64,000 nt of DNA. It comes from Novosphingobium kaempferiae. Its GTDB lineage: Bacteria; Pseudomonadota; Alphaproteobacteria; Sphingomonadales; Sphingomonadaceae. The position numbers and the translations under genes were made by a program. The notes beneath the pieces are model-generated. The model was given only the letters and a program-made list of their open reading frames with translations. It was not told where the DNA came from and made no database searches. The stretch lies in contig NZ_CP089301.1 of the NCBI RefSeq assembly GCF_021227995.1, positions 4,960,001-5,024,000 of the forward strand, read 5' to 3'. Below are positions 6,952 to 15,327 of the stretch, in pieces; position 1 is the stretch's first letter; each line of letters opens with the position of its first letter.

Positions 6952-9900
6952 ATGACTGATTTCTCCCGCATCATCACGGCCTCGGCGCCGCTGACCCTCG
7001 CCTCGGTCACTCGCGGTTCGCAGCCGCTGGTGCTCGCCGATCTCGCCCGCGCCGCCGCAGCCAAAGGCCGCGCGGTCTTCATCGCCGACAACGATCAGGC
7101 CATGAGCGCCGTCGCCAGCGCCGCGCAGTTCTTCGCGCCCGAGCTGGAGGTGATCGAGTTCCCGGCGTGGGACTGCCTGCCCTATGACCGCGCCAGCCCG
7201 GCGCTCTCGGTCAGCGCCCGGCGTCTGGCGGCGCTTCATGCGCTGCAACTGAAGCGGCAGGGGCCGCAGTTGCTCGTCACCACGACGAACGCGGTGCTCC
7301 AGCGGGTGCTGACCCCCTTCCGCATCCGCGAATCGGTGCGCCTGCTCAAGCCCGGCATGGAAGTGGGCCACGAAAGCCTGATCGCGCTGCTGCGCCGTCA
7401 GGGCTACCAGCGCACCGACACCGCCATCGACGCGGGCGAGTTCGCGGTGCGCGGCTCGATCTTCGACATCGTGCCATCGGGGCTGGAAGGCGGCCTGCGC
7501 CTCGACTTCTTCGGGGACGAGCTGGAAACGCTGCGCCTGTTCGACACCGGCACCCAGCGCTCCACCGGCACCGTGCCCGACCACCTGCTGCTCCCCGCCA
7601 GCGAGGCGCTGGTGGACGAGGATACGGTGAAGCGCTTCCGCACCCGCTACCGCGAGAAGTTCGGCGCCAACGCCACCTCGGACCCGCTCTATCAGGCCGT
7701 CAGCGACGGTCGCCGCCTTGCGGGCATGGAGCACTGGCTGCCCTTGTTCGAGGACCGGCTGGTCACGCTGTTCGACCATCTCGGCGCGGACGACCTGATC
7801 GTCATCGACAACGCGGCGCTGGGCGCGGCGGACGAGCGCGTGACCGACATCGCCGACTATCACAAGGCGCGCCTCGACACCTCGGGCCAGAAGGCGGGTT
7901 CGTATCGCCCGCTGCCGACCGACGCGCTCTATCTGGGCAAGGACGAGTTCGAGGGGCTGCTGGACGCCCATCCCGTCCACCGCGCCGATCCCTTCGCGCA
8001 GCCCGAAAGCGCCAAGGTCATCGACTTCGGCTTCGGCAATGCCCGCGACTTCGCGCCCGAACGCGCGCGGGGCGACAATGCCTATGAAGCCGCAGCAAAG
8101 CACCTTCATGCGGTGGCGAAGTCGGGCCGCAAGGCGATCCTTGCCGCCTATTCCCCCGGCAGCCGCGCGCGCCTCGTCTCGATCCTCGGCGAAGCGCAGG
8201 GGCCGGAGCCGCGCGTCGCCGAGACATGGCAGGAAGCGCTGGGCATGGCCGTGCAGGGCCGCGCCGCCGCGCTGGTGCTGCCGCTGGAGACGGGCTTCTC
8301 CAACGATGCCGTCGAAGTCGTCACCGAGCAGGACATCCTCGGCGACCGCCTTGTCCGCCGGAAGAAAAAGAAGAAGGATTCCGACGCCTTCCTCGCCGAA
8401 CTGGCGGCGCTGACGCCGGGCGACCTGATCGTCCACATGGACCACGGCATCGGGCGCTACGAAGGGCTCCAGTCGATCCCGGTCGGCAAGGCGCCGCACG
8501 ACTGCGTGATGCTGACCTATGCGGGCGGCGACAAGCTCTACATCCCGGTCGAGAACCTCGACGTCCTCTCGCGCTACGGCAGCGAGGCGGAAGGCGTCGC
8601 GCTCGACAAGCTGGGCGGCGAGGCATGGCAGAAGCGCCGCGCCCGCTTGAAGGAGCGCATCCGCGAGATCGCGGGCGAACTGATGAAGACCGCCGCCGAG
8701 CGCGCGCTGCGGCAGGCCCCGGCCTTCCTGCCGGAAGAATCGAGCTTCAACCAGTTCGTCGACCGCTTCCCCTGGCAAGAGACCGAGGACCAGGAAGCCG
8801 CCATCGCCGATACGCTGGACGACCTTGCCAGCGGCAAGCCGATGGACCGCCTCGTCTGCGGCGACGTCGGCTTCGGCAAGACCGAAGTCGCCCTGCGCGC
8901 GGCCTTCGTGGCCGCCATGGCGGGCCAGCAGGTCGCCGTCGTGGCGCCGACCACTCTCTTGGCGCGACAGCACTTCTCCGGCTTTGCGGATCGCTTCGCC
9001 GGCTTCCCGCTCAACGTCGGCCGCCTCTCGCGCCTCGTGCCGGAAAAGGAAGCCAAAGCGACGCGCGACGGGCTGGCGGAAGGCACCGTGGACGTGGTCT
9101 GCGGCACCCACGCGATCCTCTCCAAGACGGTCAGCTTCAAGCGCCTCGGCCTCGTCATCGTCGACGAGGAGCAGCGCTTCGGCGTCAACCACAAGGAAAA
9201 ACTCAAGCAGCTTCGCGCCGACGTGCATGTGCTGACGCTGACCGCCACGCCGATCCCGCGCACGCTTCAGATGGCGATGTCGGGCCTGCGCGAACTCTCC
9301 ACCATCCAGACCCCGCCGGTCGACCGCCTTGCGGTGCGCACCTACGTGATGGAATGGGACGAGATGGTGATGCGCGAGGCGCTGCTGCGCGAACACCATC
9401 GCGGCGGCCAGAGCTTCATCGTCGTCCCCCGCATCTCCGACATGGCCGAGATCGAGGACTGGCTGCACAAGAACGTGCCCGAGGTGAAGTACATCTCCGC
9501 CCACGGCCAGATGTCGGCGGGCGAAGTGGAGGAGCGCATGAGCGCCTTCTACGAAGGCAAGTACGAGGTGCTGCTCTCCACCACGATCGTCGAATCGGGC
9601 ATCGACATACCGCGCGCCAACACGATCATCATCCACCGCGCCGACCGCTTCGGCCTTGCCCAGCTCTACCAGCTGCGCGGGCGCGTGGGCCGGTCGAAGC
9701 TGCGCGCCTACGCCTACCTGACGACGCCGGGCGGGCGACAACTGTCCGAAGTCGCCGAAAAGCGCCTCAAGGTGCTGGGCGACCTCGATTCGCTCGGCGC
9801 GGGCTTCCAGCTCGCCAGCCACGACCTCGACATCCGCGGCGCGGGCAACCTGCTGGGCGACGAGCAGTCCGGCCATATCCGCGAGGTGGGCTTCGAACTC

Positions 9901-10428
9901 TACCAGTCGATGCTGGAGGACGCGATCCTCGCCGCGCGCGCGGGCGGCGTCGGGCTGGAGAAGGACACCTCGGGCCTGTCCCCGCAGATCACGGTGGAAG
10001 CGCCGATCATGATCCCGGAGGAATACGTGCCGGACCTCGCCGTCCGCATGGCGCTCTACCGCCGCCTCAACGACGCCGAGAGCAAGGACGAGATCGAATC
10101 GCTCTCCGCCGAGATGATCGACCGCTTCGGCCCCCTGCCCCAGCCGACCGCGAACCTCGTCCAGCTCATCCAGATCAAGCGGCAGGCGATCGAGGCGCAC
10201 ATCGCCAAGATCGACGTCGGCCCGCGTGGCACGCTGGTCAGCTTCCACAACGACAGCTTCCCGAACCCGGTCGGCCTCATCGCCTATGCCGAGCGTCTGA
10301 ACGGCGTGGTGAAGCTGCGGCCCGACAACAAGCTGGTGCTGCAACGCGCCTGGGGCGATCCCAAGAGCCGCCTCAACGGCCTGCTGCAGCTGACCAAGGG
10401 ACTGAGCGCGGTGGCGCGGAAGGGTTAA
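6952..10428 (+). CDS. mfd: Transcription-repair coupling factor Mfd
   Basis: Removes RNA polymerase stalled at DNA lesions and recruits UvrA. Of 1,158 residues, the N-terminal UvrB-like part covers about 1-430, with PAWDCLPYDRASPA. An RNA-polymerase-interaction domain of CarD type sits near 490-545 (PGDLIVHMDHGIGRYEGLQ). The translocase has Walker A GDVGFGKT near residue 638 and DEEQ near 737, with TATPIPRTLQM. The TRCF C-terminal domain follows (EEYVPDLAVRMALYRRLND). The ATG at 6952 gives the usual N-terminus; a 24-residue upstream extension is unlikely. The 3' end is followed by a perfect palindrome. Confidence 0.97.
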   Translation: MTDFSRIITASAPLTLASVTRGSQPLVLADLARAAAAKGRAVFIADNDQAMSAVASAAQFFAPELEVIEFPAWDCLPYDRASPALSVSARRLAALHALQLKRQGPQLLVTTTNAVLQRVLTPFRIRESVRLLKPGMEVGHESLIALLRRQGYQRTDTAIDAGEFAVRGSIFDIVPSGLEGGLRLDFFGDELETLRLFDTGTQRSTGTVPDHLLLPASEALVDEDTVKRFRTRYREKFGANATSDPLYQAVSDGRRLAGMEHWLPLFEDRLVTLFDHLGADDLIVIDNAALGAADERVTDIADYHKARLDTSGQKAGSYRPLPTDALYLGKDEFEGLLDAHPVHRADPFAQPESAKVIDFGFGNARDFAPERARGDNAYEAAAKHLHAVAKSGRKAILAAYSPGSRARLVSILGEAQGPEPRVAETWQEALGMAVQGRAAALVLPLETGFSNDAVEVVTEQDILGDRLVRRKKKKKDSDAFLAELAALTPGDLIVHMDHGIGRYEGLQSIPVGKAPHDCVMLTYAGGDKLYIPVENLDVLSRYGSEAEGVALDKLGGEAWQKRRARLKERIREIAGELMKTAAERALRQAPAFLPEESSFNQFVDRFPWQETEDQEAAIADTLDDLASGKPMDRLVCGDVGFGKTEVALRAAFVAAMAGQQVAVVAPTTLLARQHFSGFADRFAGFPLNVGRLSRLVPEKEAKATRDGLAEGTVDVVCGTHAILSKTVSFKRLGLVIVDEEQRFGVNHKEKLKQLRADVHVLTLTATPIPRTLQMAMSGLRELSTIQTPPVDRLAVRTYVMEWDEMVMREALLREHHRGGQSFIVVPRISDMAEIEDWLHKNVPEVKYISAHGQMSAGEVEERMSAFYEGKYEVLLSTTIVESGIDIPRANTIIIHRADRFGLAQLYQLRGRVGRSKLRAYAYLTTPGGRQLSEVAEKRLKVLGDLDSLGAGFQLASHDLDIRGAGNLLGDEQSGHIREVGFELYQSMLEDAILAARAGGVGLEKDTSGLSPQITVEAPIMIPEEYVPDLAVRMALYRRLNDAESKDEIESLSAEMIDRFGPLPQPTANLVQLIQIKRQAIEAHIAKIDVGPRGTLVSFHNDSFPNPVGLIAYAERLNGVVKLRPDNKLVLQRAWGDPKSRLNGLLQLTKGLSAVARKG

Positions 10429-10455
10429 GGAAGCGGCAGGGTTTTGCGCCTCATC

Positions 10456-10532
10456 TCGTCATTGCGAGCGTAGCGAAGCAATCCATGCTTGGCACGCGAC
10501 GCTGGATTGCTTCGCTACGCTCGCAATGACGA
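10456..10532. repeat. Palindromic repeat with 30-bp perfect arms
   Basis: Arms at 10456-10485 and 10503-10532 are perfect inverted copies around a 17-base loop; the left arm begins TCGTCATTGCGAGCGTAGCG. This belongs to a widespread 'GTCATTGCGAGCGNAGCGAAGCAATC' class of dispersed palindromes found in many bacterial genomes. It sits between the convergent mfd and EAL genes and could also act as a bidirectional terminator. A partial relative lies at 12889. Confidence 0.9.
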
Positions 10533-10554
10533 ACAATGTGCCCGCAGAGCAATT

Positions 10555-10620
10555 CGGATGCCCCGCAAGGATTCGAACCTCGACGATAGAACGGTAGCTT
10601 GGTCATTGGATGGCGGGGCT
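10555..10620 (-). other. Degenerate tRNA-like fragment
   Basis: Read on the minus strand, GCCCCGC (10619-10613) pairs with GCGGGGC (10566-10560), and a T arm CGAGG-TTCGAAT-CCTTG is intact, ending GCATCCG where a tRNA would have CCA. The middle is about 10 bases too short for a D arm plus anticodon arm and forms no convincing stems. This is probably a decayed tRNA or an integration scar, not a working tRNA. Confidence 0.4.
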
Positions 10621-10632
10621 TAGATGAAAGCC

Positions 10633-11985
10633 CTAAGCCCCCGTGCTTTCGCCCTTCGCCTCTTCCGCCCGCGCCAGCTTGGCGAACATCGCCGCGCTCA
10701 TCGGCTGCGCGCGCAGGAAGCCCTGGAAGTAGGCGCAGCCCTCGCGCGCGGCGACTTCGCGCTGGCCTTCCTCCTCGATCCCCTCGGCGATCACCTCGAG
10801 GTCGAGCGCCCGCGCCATCGCCACGATCGCGCGCAGCACGGCCACGTCGCGGCGGTCGGTGGTGACGCCGTCGATCATCGAGCGGTCGAGCTTGAGGTAG
10901 TGGATCGGCAGCACCTTGAGGTAGCGGAAGTTGCAGAAGCCCGCCCCGAAATCATCGAGCGCGATGCGGATGCCCTGTGCCGAGAAGTCCGCCATCGTCC
11001 GCGCAACCATCTCGATGTCGGCGATGAGCGCCTGCTCGGTGATCTCCAGCGTCAGCTGCCGCAGCGGAAAGCCGCTTTCCCGGATCAGCTCGAACATCTG
11101 CCGCGTATAGCTGGCGAAGGCTAGGTCGGCGGGCGTCACGTTGATCGAGAGGCGCAGCGTGCCCGGCCAGTCGCGCGCGGCGAACATCGCCTTGCGCGCG
11201 ATGTGGCGCGACAGCGGGCCGATGTGGTCCGCCCGCTCGGCAATGGCGAAGAGCGCACCCGCGCCGATGCGACCAAGCTCCGGGTGGTTCCACCGCGCCA
11301 GCGCCTCGGCCCCGGTCAGTCGGTCGTCGGCAAGGTTGAACTGGGGCTGGAACAGGACTTCGATCTCGTCCCGGTCGATGGCGCCGAGGAGGTCCGCCTC
11401 CAGCTGCTGCGCGGAGCGCCCCGGCGGCGTGATCTCGCCGTCCGCCCACGCCAGCCGCGTGCCCGACTGCTCGTGCGCCTCGCCAAGTGCATGGCCGAGC
11501 CGGTCGAGCATCGATTCGACGCTCTCCCCCGTCAGTGCGCGGATCAGCGCCACGCGCGGCGACAGGCGCAGGATGCCCGAGCTGACGGGAATCGGCCGCG
11601 CGATCATGTCGGCAAGCTGGTCGGCGACAAGCTGCCAGCGCTCGCGGCTGCACGCCTCGTTGGCGACGAGCAGGAAGCTGCCGCCACCCGCGCGGGCGAG
11701 CAGCCACGGTCCATCCAGCTCCTCTTCCGCGAAGTGGCCGATGCGCGCGGCGACTTCCGCCAGCGCGCCGTCGCCCGCCGCCTCGCCATAGGCCATGTTG
11801 ATCGCGTCGAGCCGGCGCAGGCTGAACAGCATGGCGTGGACATGCGCCATGTGCGGCATCAGTGCCGGGTCTTCGCGCCATGCCGCCACGCGATCGTGGA
11901 CCGCCTCAAGCCCCGGAATGCCGGACAGGCGGTCCTCGATCCGCTTCGGCGGTTTGCGGACCTTCTCGTTCAGTTTTACGCCCAT
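10633..11985 (-). CDS. EAL-domain cyclic-di-GMP phosphodiesterase with degenerate GGDEF
   Basis: A 450-residue cytosolic protein. The N-terminal half is a GGDEF-like fold in which the signature is replaced by RAGGGSF, so cyclase activity is unlikely. The C-terminal EAL domain (about 195-440) keeps the catalytic set: GAEALARW, INVTPADLA, LEITEQ, LDDFGAGF, LKLDRSM, EVIAEGIEEE and QGF. Hydrolysis of c-di-GMP is therefore expected. No transmembrane segment is seen, and no sensor domain apart from the degenerate one. I used ATG at 11985; an in-frame start 13 codons upstream exists. Divergent from nadK. Confidence 0.88.
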   Translation of the reverse strand: MGVKLNEKVRKPPKRIEDRLSGIPGLEAVHDRVAAWREDPALMPHMAHVHAMLFSLRRLDAINMAYGEAAGDGALAEVAARIGHFAEEELDGPWLLARAGGGSFLLVANEACSRERWQLVADQLADMIARPIPVSSGILRLSPRVALIRALTGESVESMLDRLGHALGEAHEQSGTRLAWADGEITPPGRSAQQLEADLLGAIDRDEIEVLFQPQFNLADDRLTGAEALARWNHPELGRIGAGALFAIAERADHIGPLSRHIARKAMFAARDWPGTLRLSINVTPADLAFASYTRQMFELIRESGFPLRQLTLEITEQALIADIEMVARTMADFSAQGIRIALDDFGAGFCNFRYLKVLPIHYLKLDRSMIDGVTTDRRDVAVLRAIVAMARALDLEVIAEGIEEEGQREVAAREGCAYFQGFLRAQPMSAAMFAKLARAEEAKGESTGA

Positions 11986-12082
11986 CGCGCGGCCATAACC
12001 CAAACCCCTTGCAAAACCCTTCAAAATTCGCGAGCCCCAATCCCGGATTGGGACCGGGCCGCAAGGTCTTCAGAGGGATGTG

Positions 12083-12865
12083 ATGAGCAACGACGCCAAG
12101 CTGGCGCTTATCGTCTCCGACAGCGCCAAGGCGCAGGCCGGAGCAAGGGCACTGCACGACTCGCACCCATGGGTCTCGCCGCAGGAAGCCGACGTGCTCG
12201 TCGTGCTCGGCGGCGACGGGTTCCTGCTGCACGTCCTGCACGAACTGCTGGACCGCGACGGGATCAAGCCGGTCTACGGCATGAACCTGGGCACCATCGG
12301 CTTCCTGATGAACGGCCCGCTGGAAGACGGCGAGACCATCGCCGCCCGCGTGGCCGAGGCGCATAGCGTCCCGGTGCGCCCGCTGTGCATGAATGCCGTG
12401 ACGCAGAGCGGGGAGAAGTTCAGCTACCACGCCATCAATGAAGTCTCGCTTCTGCGCGAGACGCGCCAGACCGCCAAGCTCGAAGTGCGCATCAACGGGC
12501 GCGTCAGGATGGAGGAACTCGCGGGCGACGGCATCCTGCTGGCGACGCCGGTGGGCTCCACCGCATACAATCTTTCCGCCCACGGACCGATCCTGCCGCT
12601 CGGCTCACGCATGATGGCGATGACCCCGCTCAACCCCTTCCGCCCGCGCCGCTGGAAAGGCGCAATCCTGCCCGAGAGCGCCGAAGTGGAACTGCGCATC
12701 CTCGAACCCGGCAAGCGCCCCGTCGCCGCCGTCGCTGACCAGAAGGAAGTGCGCGACGTCGCCATCGTGCGCATCAAGGCGACCGCGGAAAAGGAACTGA
12801 CGCTGCTGTTCGACCCCGGCTTCACCCTGGAGGAACGCATCTTCGCCGAGCAGTTCCAAGTCTGA
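12083..12865 (+). CDS. nadK: NAD kinase
   Basis: Phosphorylates NAD to NADP in the cytosol. A 260-residue short-form enzyme with the nucleotide-binding VLGGDGFLLHVLHEL near residue 46, GMNLGTIGFLMN, NEVSLLR and the conserved GDGILLATPVGSTAYNLSAH. The end FAEQFQV is typical of alphaproteobacterial NadK. A second in-frame ATG lies directly upstream at 12080. AGAGGGATG precedes the start. It is divergent from the EAL protein. Confidence 0.95.
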   Translation: MSNDAKLALIVSDSAKAQAGARALHDSHPWVSPQEADVLVVLGGDGFLLHVLHELLDRDGIKPVYGMNLGTIGFLMNGPLEDGETIAARVAEAHSVPVRPLCMNAVTQSGEKFSYHAINEVSLLRETRQTAKLEVRINGRVRMEELAGDGILLATPVGSTAYNLSAHGPILPLGSRMMAMTPLNPFRPRRWKGAILPESAEVELRILEPGKRPVAAVADQKEVRDVAIVRIKATAEKELTLLFDPGFTLEERIFAEQFQV

Positions 12866-12888
12866 ACCTAACCGCGCCTTCCCCTCCA

Positions 12889-12925
12889 TCGTCATTGCGA
12901 GGGCCGAAGGCCCGCGGCAATCCGC
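12889..12925. repeat. Partial copy of the GTCATTGCGAG repeat
   Basis: TCGTCATTGCGAGGGCCGAA followed by GGCCCGCGGCAATCC matches the start and end of the palindrome arm at 10456 with a different middle. Looser GATTGC/GGCAATCGCGA segments follow to about 12970. It lies between nadK and tRNA-Asn. Confidence 0.6.
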
Positions 12926-13030
12926 AGCCGCTTCGCCGTCCCCGATTGCTTCTCTCAACCGGCAATCGCGACGGGCCATCGCGAACCTAAAACTTTTTCG
13001 AAAATAGATCCGATTTTCTGCATCACGGGG

Positions 13031-13058
13031 TTGCCAAGGCTGAGGAAGCTGTTATTGG
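13031..13058 (+). promoter_or_regulatory. Probable promoter of tRNA-Asn
   Basis: TTGCCA (13031-13036) followed 16 bases later by TATTGG (13053-13058). The next 17 bases (13057-13073) differ from those after the tRNA-Pro -10 (901-917) at only two positions, which supports a shared promoter architecture. Confidence 0.5.
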
Positions 13059-13096
13059 CGCACCCCTGCCCGGCGGTGGTAACACTGACAGGCTGC

Positions 13097-13171
13097 TCCC
13101 CGATAGCTCAGCGGTAGAGCATTCGACTGTTAATCGAATGGCCGTAGGTTCGAATCCTACTCGGGGAGCCA
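13097..13171 (+). tRNA. tRNA-Asn (anticodon GTT)
   Basis: A 75-base cloverleaf. TCCCCGA (13097-13103) pairs with TCGGGGA (13161-13167), with discriminator G and encoded CCA (13169-13171). The D arm is AGCTCAGCGGTAGAGC, the anticodon loop CTGTTAA carries GTT, and the T arm is TAGGTTCGAATCCTA. Confidence 0.97.
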
Positions 13172-13174
13172 ACA

Positions 13175-13196
13175 TCTTCTTCCACCCGGAAGAAGA
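13175..13196 (+). terminator. Hairpin after tRNA-Asn
   Basis: TCTTCTTCC (13175-13183) and GGAAGAAGA (13188-13196) form a perfect 9-bp stem with an ACCC loop, 3 bases after the tRNA CCA. There is no T tract, so it may be a processing or weak termination structure. Confidence 0.45.
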
Positions 13197-13369
13197 CCGT
13201 GCCAAGGGCGCGCCTCAAGCTCCACATCATCGACATTGCTCCGCGGCCTCCCGCGTTACGCATATCGGCGACCGCAGCGGTTGTCGCAAAACCATAACCG
13301 AACGGTGATCGTAGCGTCACGTCCGCCGCCTATGCGGCCCCGCAGTAGCACGGGGGCTGCGGGGGACAT

Positions 13370-15217
13370 ATGCGAGCGATTCTGTCGGGCGGCATGGCAT
13401 TGTCGGCTCTGACCGGGGCTGCGACCGATGCATTCGCCATGGAAGACGCGCGGGGGCGCGAGACTTTCGTGACGGCGGATGCGGCGGGCGCCACCGGACG
13501 AAGCGAAGCGGGGCGGCGACGGCTCGATTCGCTGGATGACGGCGAAACGGGCGGAGAACGGGTGCGCCTCAGCCTGGGCATGGTGTGGGATCTGGCCGAC
13601 GAGCCCGGTTCCGCCATGGCTTCGGACTTCGAGGACGGCGGTTGGGGCGTGGTTCGCGTCGCGGCGAAGGGTCGGACGAAAGGCCGGTCGCGGACAACCG
13701 CATTCTATCGCCGCGAACGGGCGCCCGGCGCGGGATACCGGATCGTGTCCGGTATCCTCGGCGGCAGCAGCCAGGTCGGTGGCGTCAGGTTCAGCTATCG
13801 CGGCAGCTACAGCCTTGAACGGACGGGAGCAGACCTCCGCGGCCTCGGCTGCCTCTCGCTCGCGTCGCGGCAGGACGTGACCGCCCTGTTCGATGCCGCA
13901 AGCCCCTGCGGGTCGGCGCCCGTCCGGGCCGAGCGCAAGGCCCGCTTCCACCTGCGCAGCCTCGACCGGACATGGCAGGGCATGGGTGAAGCAAGCTGGA
14001 GCCTCGGCGGCGGAAACGCGCTCGCCATGGGCGGCGGTTACCGCAAGACGCGCCAGCTCTTCGACGAAGGGCTCGGCGCGCCCGCCCGTCGCGGCCCTGC
14101 GCCGATGCCGACCGGCGCGCCCTTCTCCATAACCTCCGTCGCGGGGGCCTTCACCGGCGCGCCGACGCCGACCGATACCGGCTTCGCGACCGGCACCGGC
14201 ATCCTCTCCGGTTTCCGGCAGAAGGAGAAGATCGCCACCCTGTTCGCCTCCAGCCGCATCGCGCTGGGCGGCGTGACGCTGGTGCCCGGCCTGCGGTACG
14301 AGCGCACCCGGCTGCGCGTCGGCGGGTTCCTGTCGGACGACGGCACTTCGGGCACGCCGATGGTGCTGCGCCGCACTTACGGATCGATGCTACCGTCCAT
14401 CGTCGCGGGCATGTCTCCCGCGCGCAGCATCGCGCTCAGGGCACGCTGGTCGCGCGACATGGGACGGCCGGACCTCGCGATGCTCTCGCCGGGCGCCATC
14501 GTCGAGGGGCGCAGGCCGCAGGTGTGGGTCGGCAATCCCGACCTCGTCCCCTACCGCACCGACAGTTTCGACCTGACCGCGGTCTGGGCTCCCGACGGAG
14601 ACGGATGCGCAGGGTGCGAGGCGCTGAGCGTCAACCTCTTCGCCCGCCTCGTGGACGATCCCATCGTCGCCGCCAACGAGACGCGCATCGATACCGCCTT
14701 CGCCGCGCGCCGCTACGACCGGCTCAACGTGACCCGCGCGATCAACGCCCGGCGCGGCGAAGTGGCCGGAATCGAGGCGCAGTATGCCCGCCGCCTGAAC
14801 TTCCTGCCCGTCCCGCTCTCGGACCTCAGCCTGCGCCTTTCGGCGGGCTACGCGCAGTCGCGGCTGCTGCTCGCGGACGGGCGCAGCACGCGCTTTCCGT
14901 TCCAGCCGCGCACGCTCTACAGCGCCGCGCTTTCATGGCAACGCGGGCCGGTGGAGAGCGTCGTCACCTGGACGGGCACCAGCGCCGCCCTCCTCGCGCT
15001 GAACGACGGGCCTGACGGGCCGGTCCGGCAGGCACCGCTGCGGCGGCTCGACGTGCGCACGCGCGTCACCCTCTCGCCCGATCTCAACCTCTTCGTCGAG
15101 GGCCGCAACCTCACCGACGAGCAGACGCGGCAGTTCCAGGACGGCATGCGAAACTGGACCATCGAGGGCGAGCGCTACGGTCGCTCCATTTCGGCGGGAA
15201 TCTGGGCGCGTTTCTGA
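13370..15217 (+). CDS. TonB-dependent receptor-like outer-membrane barrel without a plug
   Basis: A 615-residue exported protein. A signal peptide (about 1-23, ending ATDAFA) is preceded by GGGGGA at a good distance from the ATG. The rest reads as barrel strands: VTLVPGLRYERTRLRVGG, the receptor-family YGSMLPSIVAGMSP and GNPDLVPYRTDSFDLT, and the C-terminal LFVEGRNLTDEQTRQF with terminal Phe. No TonB box and no plug domain (normally about 120 residues right after the signal peptide) can be seen. Either this is a plugless relative acting as a passive pore, or the plug is too diverged to read. Neighbours suggest a secreted-enzyme or iron-linked locus. Confidence 0.75.
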   Translation: MRAILSGGMALSALTGAATDAFAMEDARGRETFVTADAAGATGRSEAGRRRLDSLDDGETGGERVRLSLGMVWDLADEPGSAMASDFEDGGWGVVRVAAKGRTKGRSRTTAFYRRERAPGAGYRIVSGILGGSSQVGGVRFSYRGSYSLERTGADLRGLGCLSLASRQDVTALFDAASPCGSAPVRAERKARFHLRSLDRTWQGMGEASWSLGGGNALAMGGGYRKTRQLFDEGLGAPARRGPAPMPTGAPFSITSVAGAFTGAPTPTDTGFATGTGILSGFRQKEKIATLFASSRIALGGVTLVPGLRYERTRLRVGGFLSDDGTSGTPMVLRRTYGSMLPSIVAGMSPARSIALRARWSRDMGRPDLAMLSPGAIVEGRRPQVWVGNPDLVPYRTDSFDLTAVWAPDGDGCAGCEALSVNLFARLVDDPIVAANETRIDTAFAARRYDRLNVTRAINARRGEVAGIEAQYARRLNFLPVPLSDLSLRLSAGYAQSRLLLADGRSTRFPFQPRTLYSAALSWQRGPVESVVTWTGTSAALLALNDGPDGPVRQAPLRRLDVRTRVTLSPDLNLFVEGRNLTDEQTRQFQDGMRNWTIEGERYGRSISAGIWARF

Positions 15218-15327
15218 ACCTTTTTCCCACCGACCGTAACCGGACTGACGCCGTTCCAACATCGCGCTGTCAGACTCGGGAGCTAGGGGGAGCGCGCCGA
15301 CATGGCGGCGGCAAACATCGAGGGGCG

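Noticed and set aside
6796..10344. A very long open frame antisense to mfd (over 1,100 codons)
   Set aside because: It mirrors the codon pattern of mfd in GC-rich DNA and its translation is rich in Arg, His, Ala and Asp without any domain; mfd on the other strand is unmistakable.
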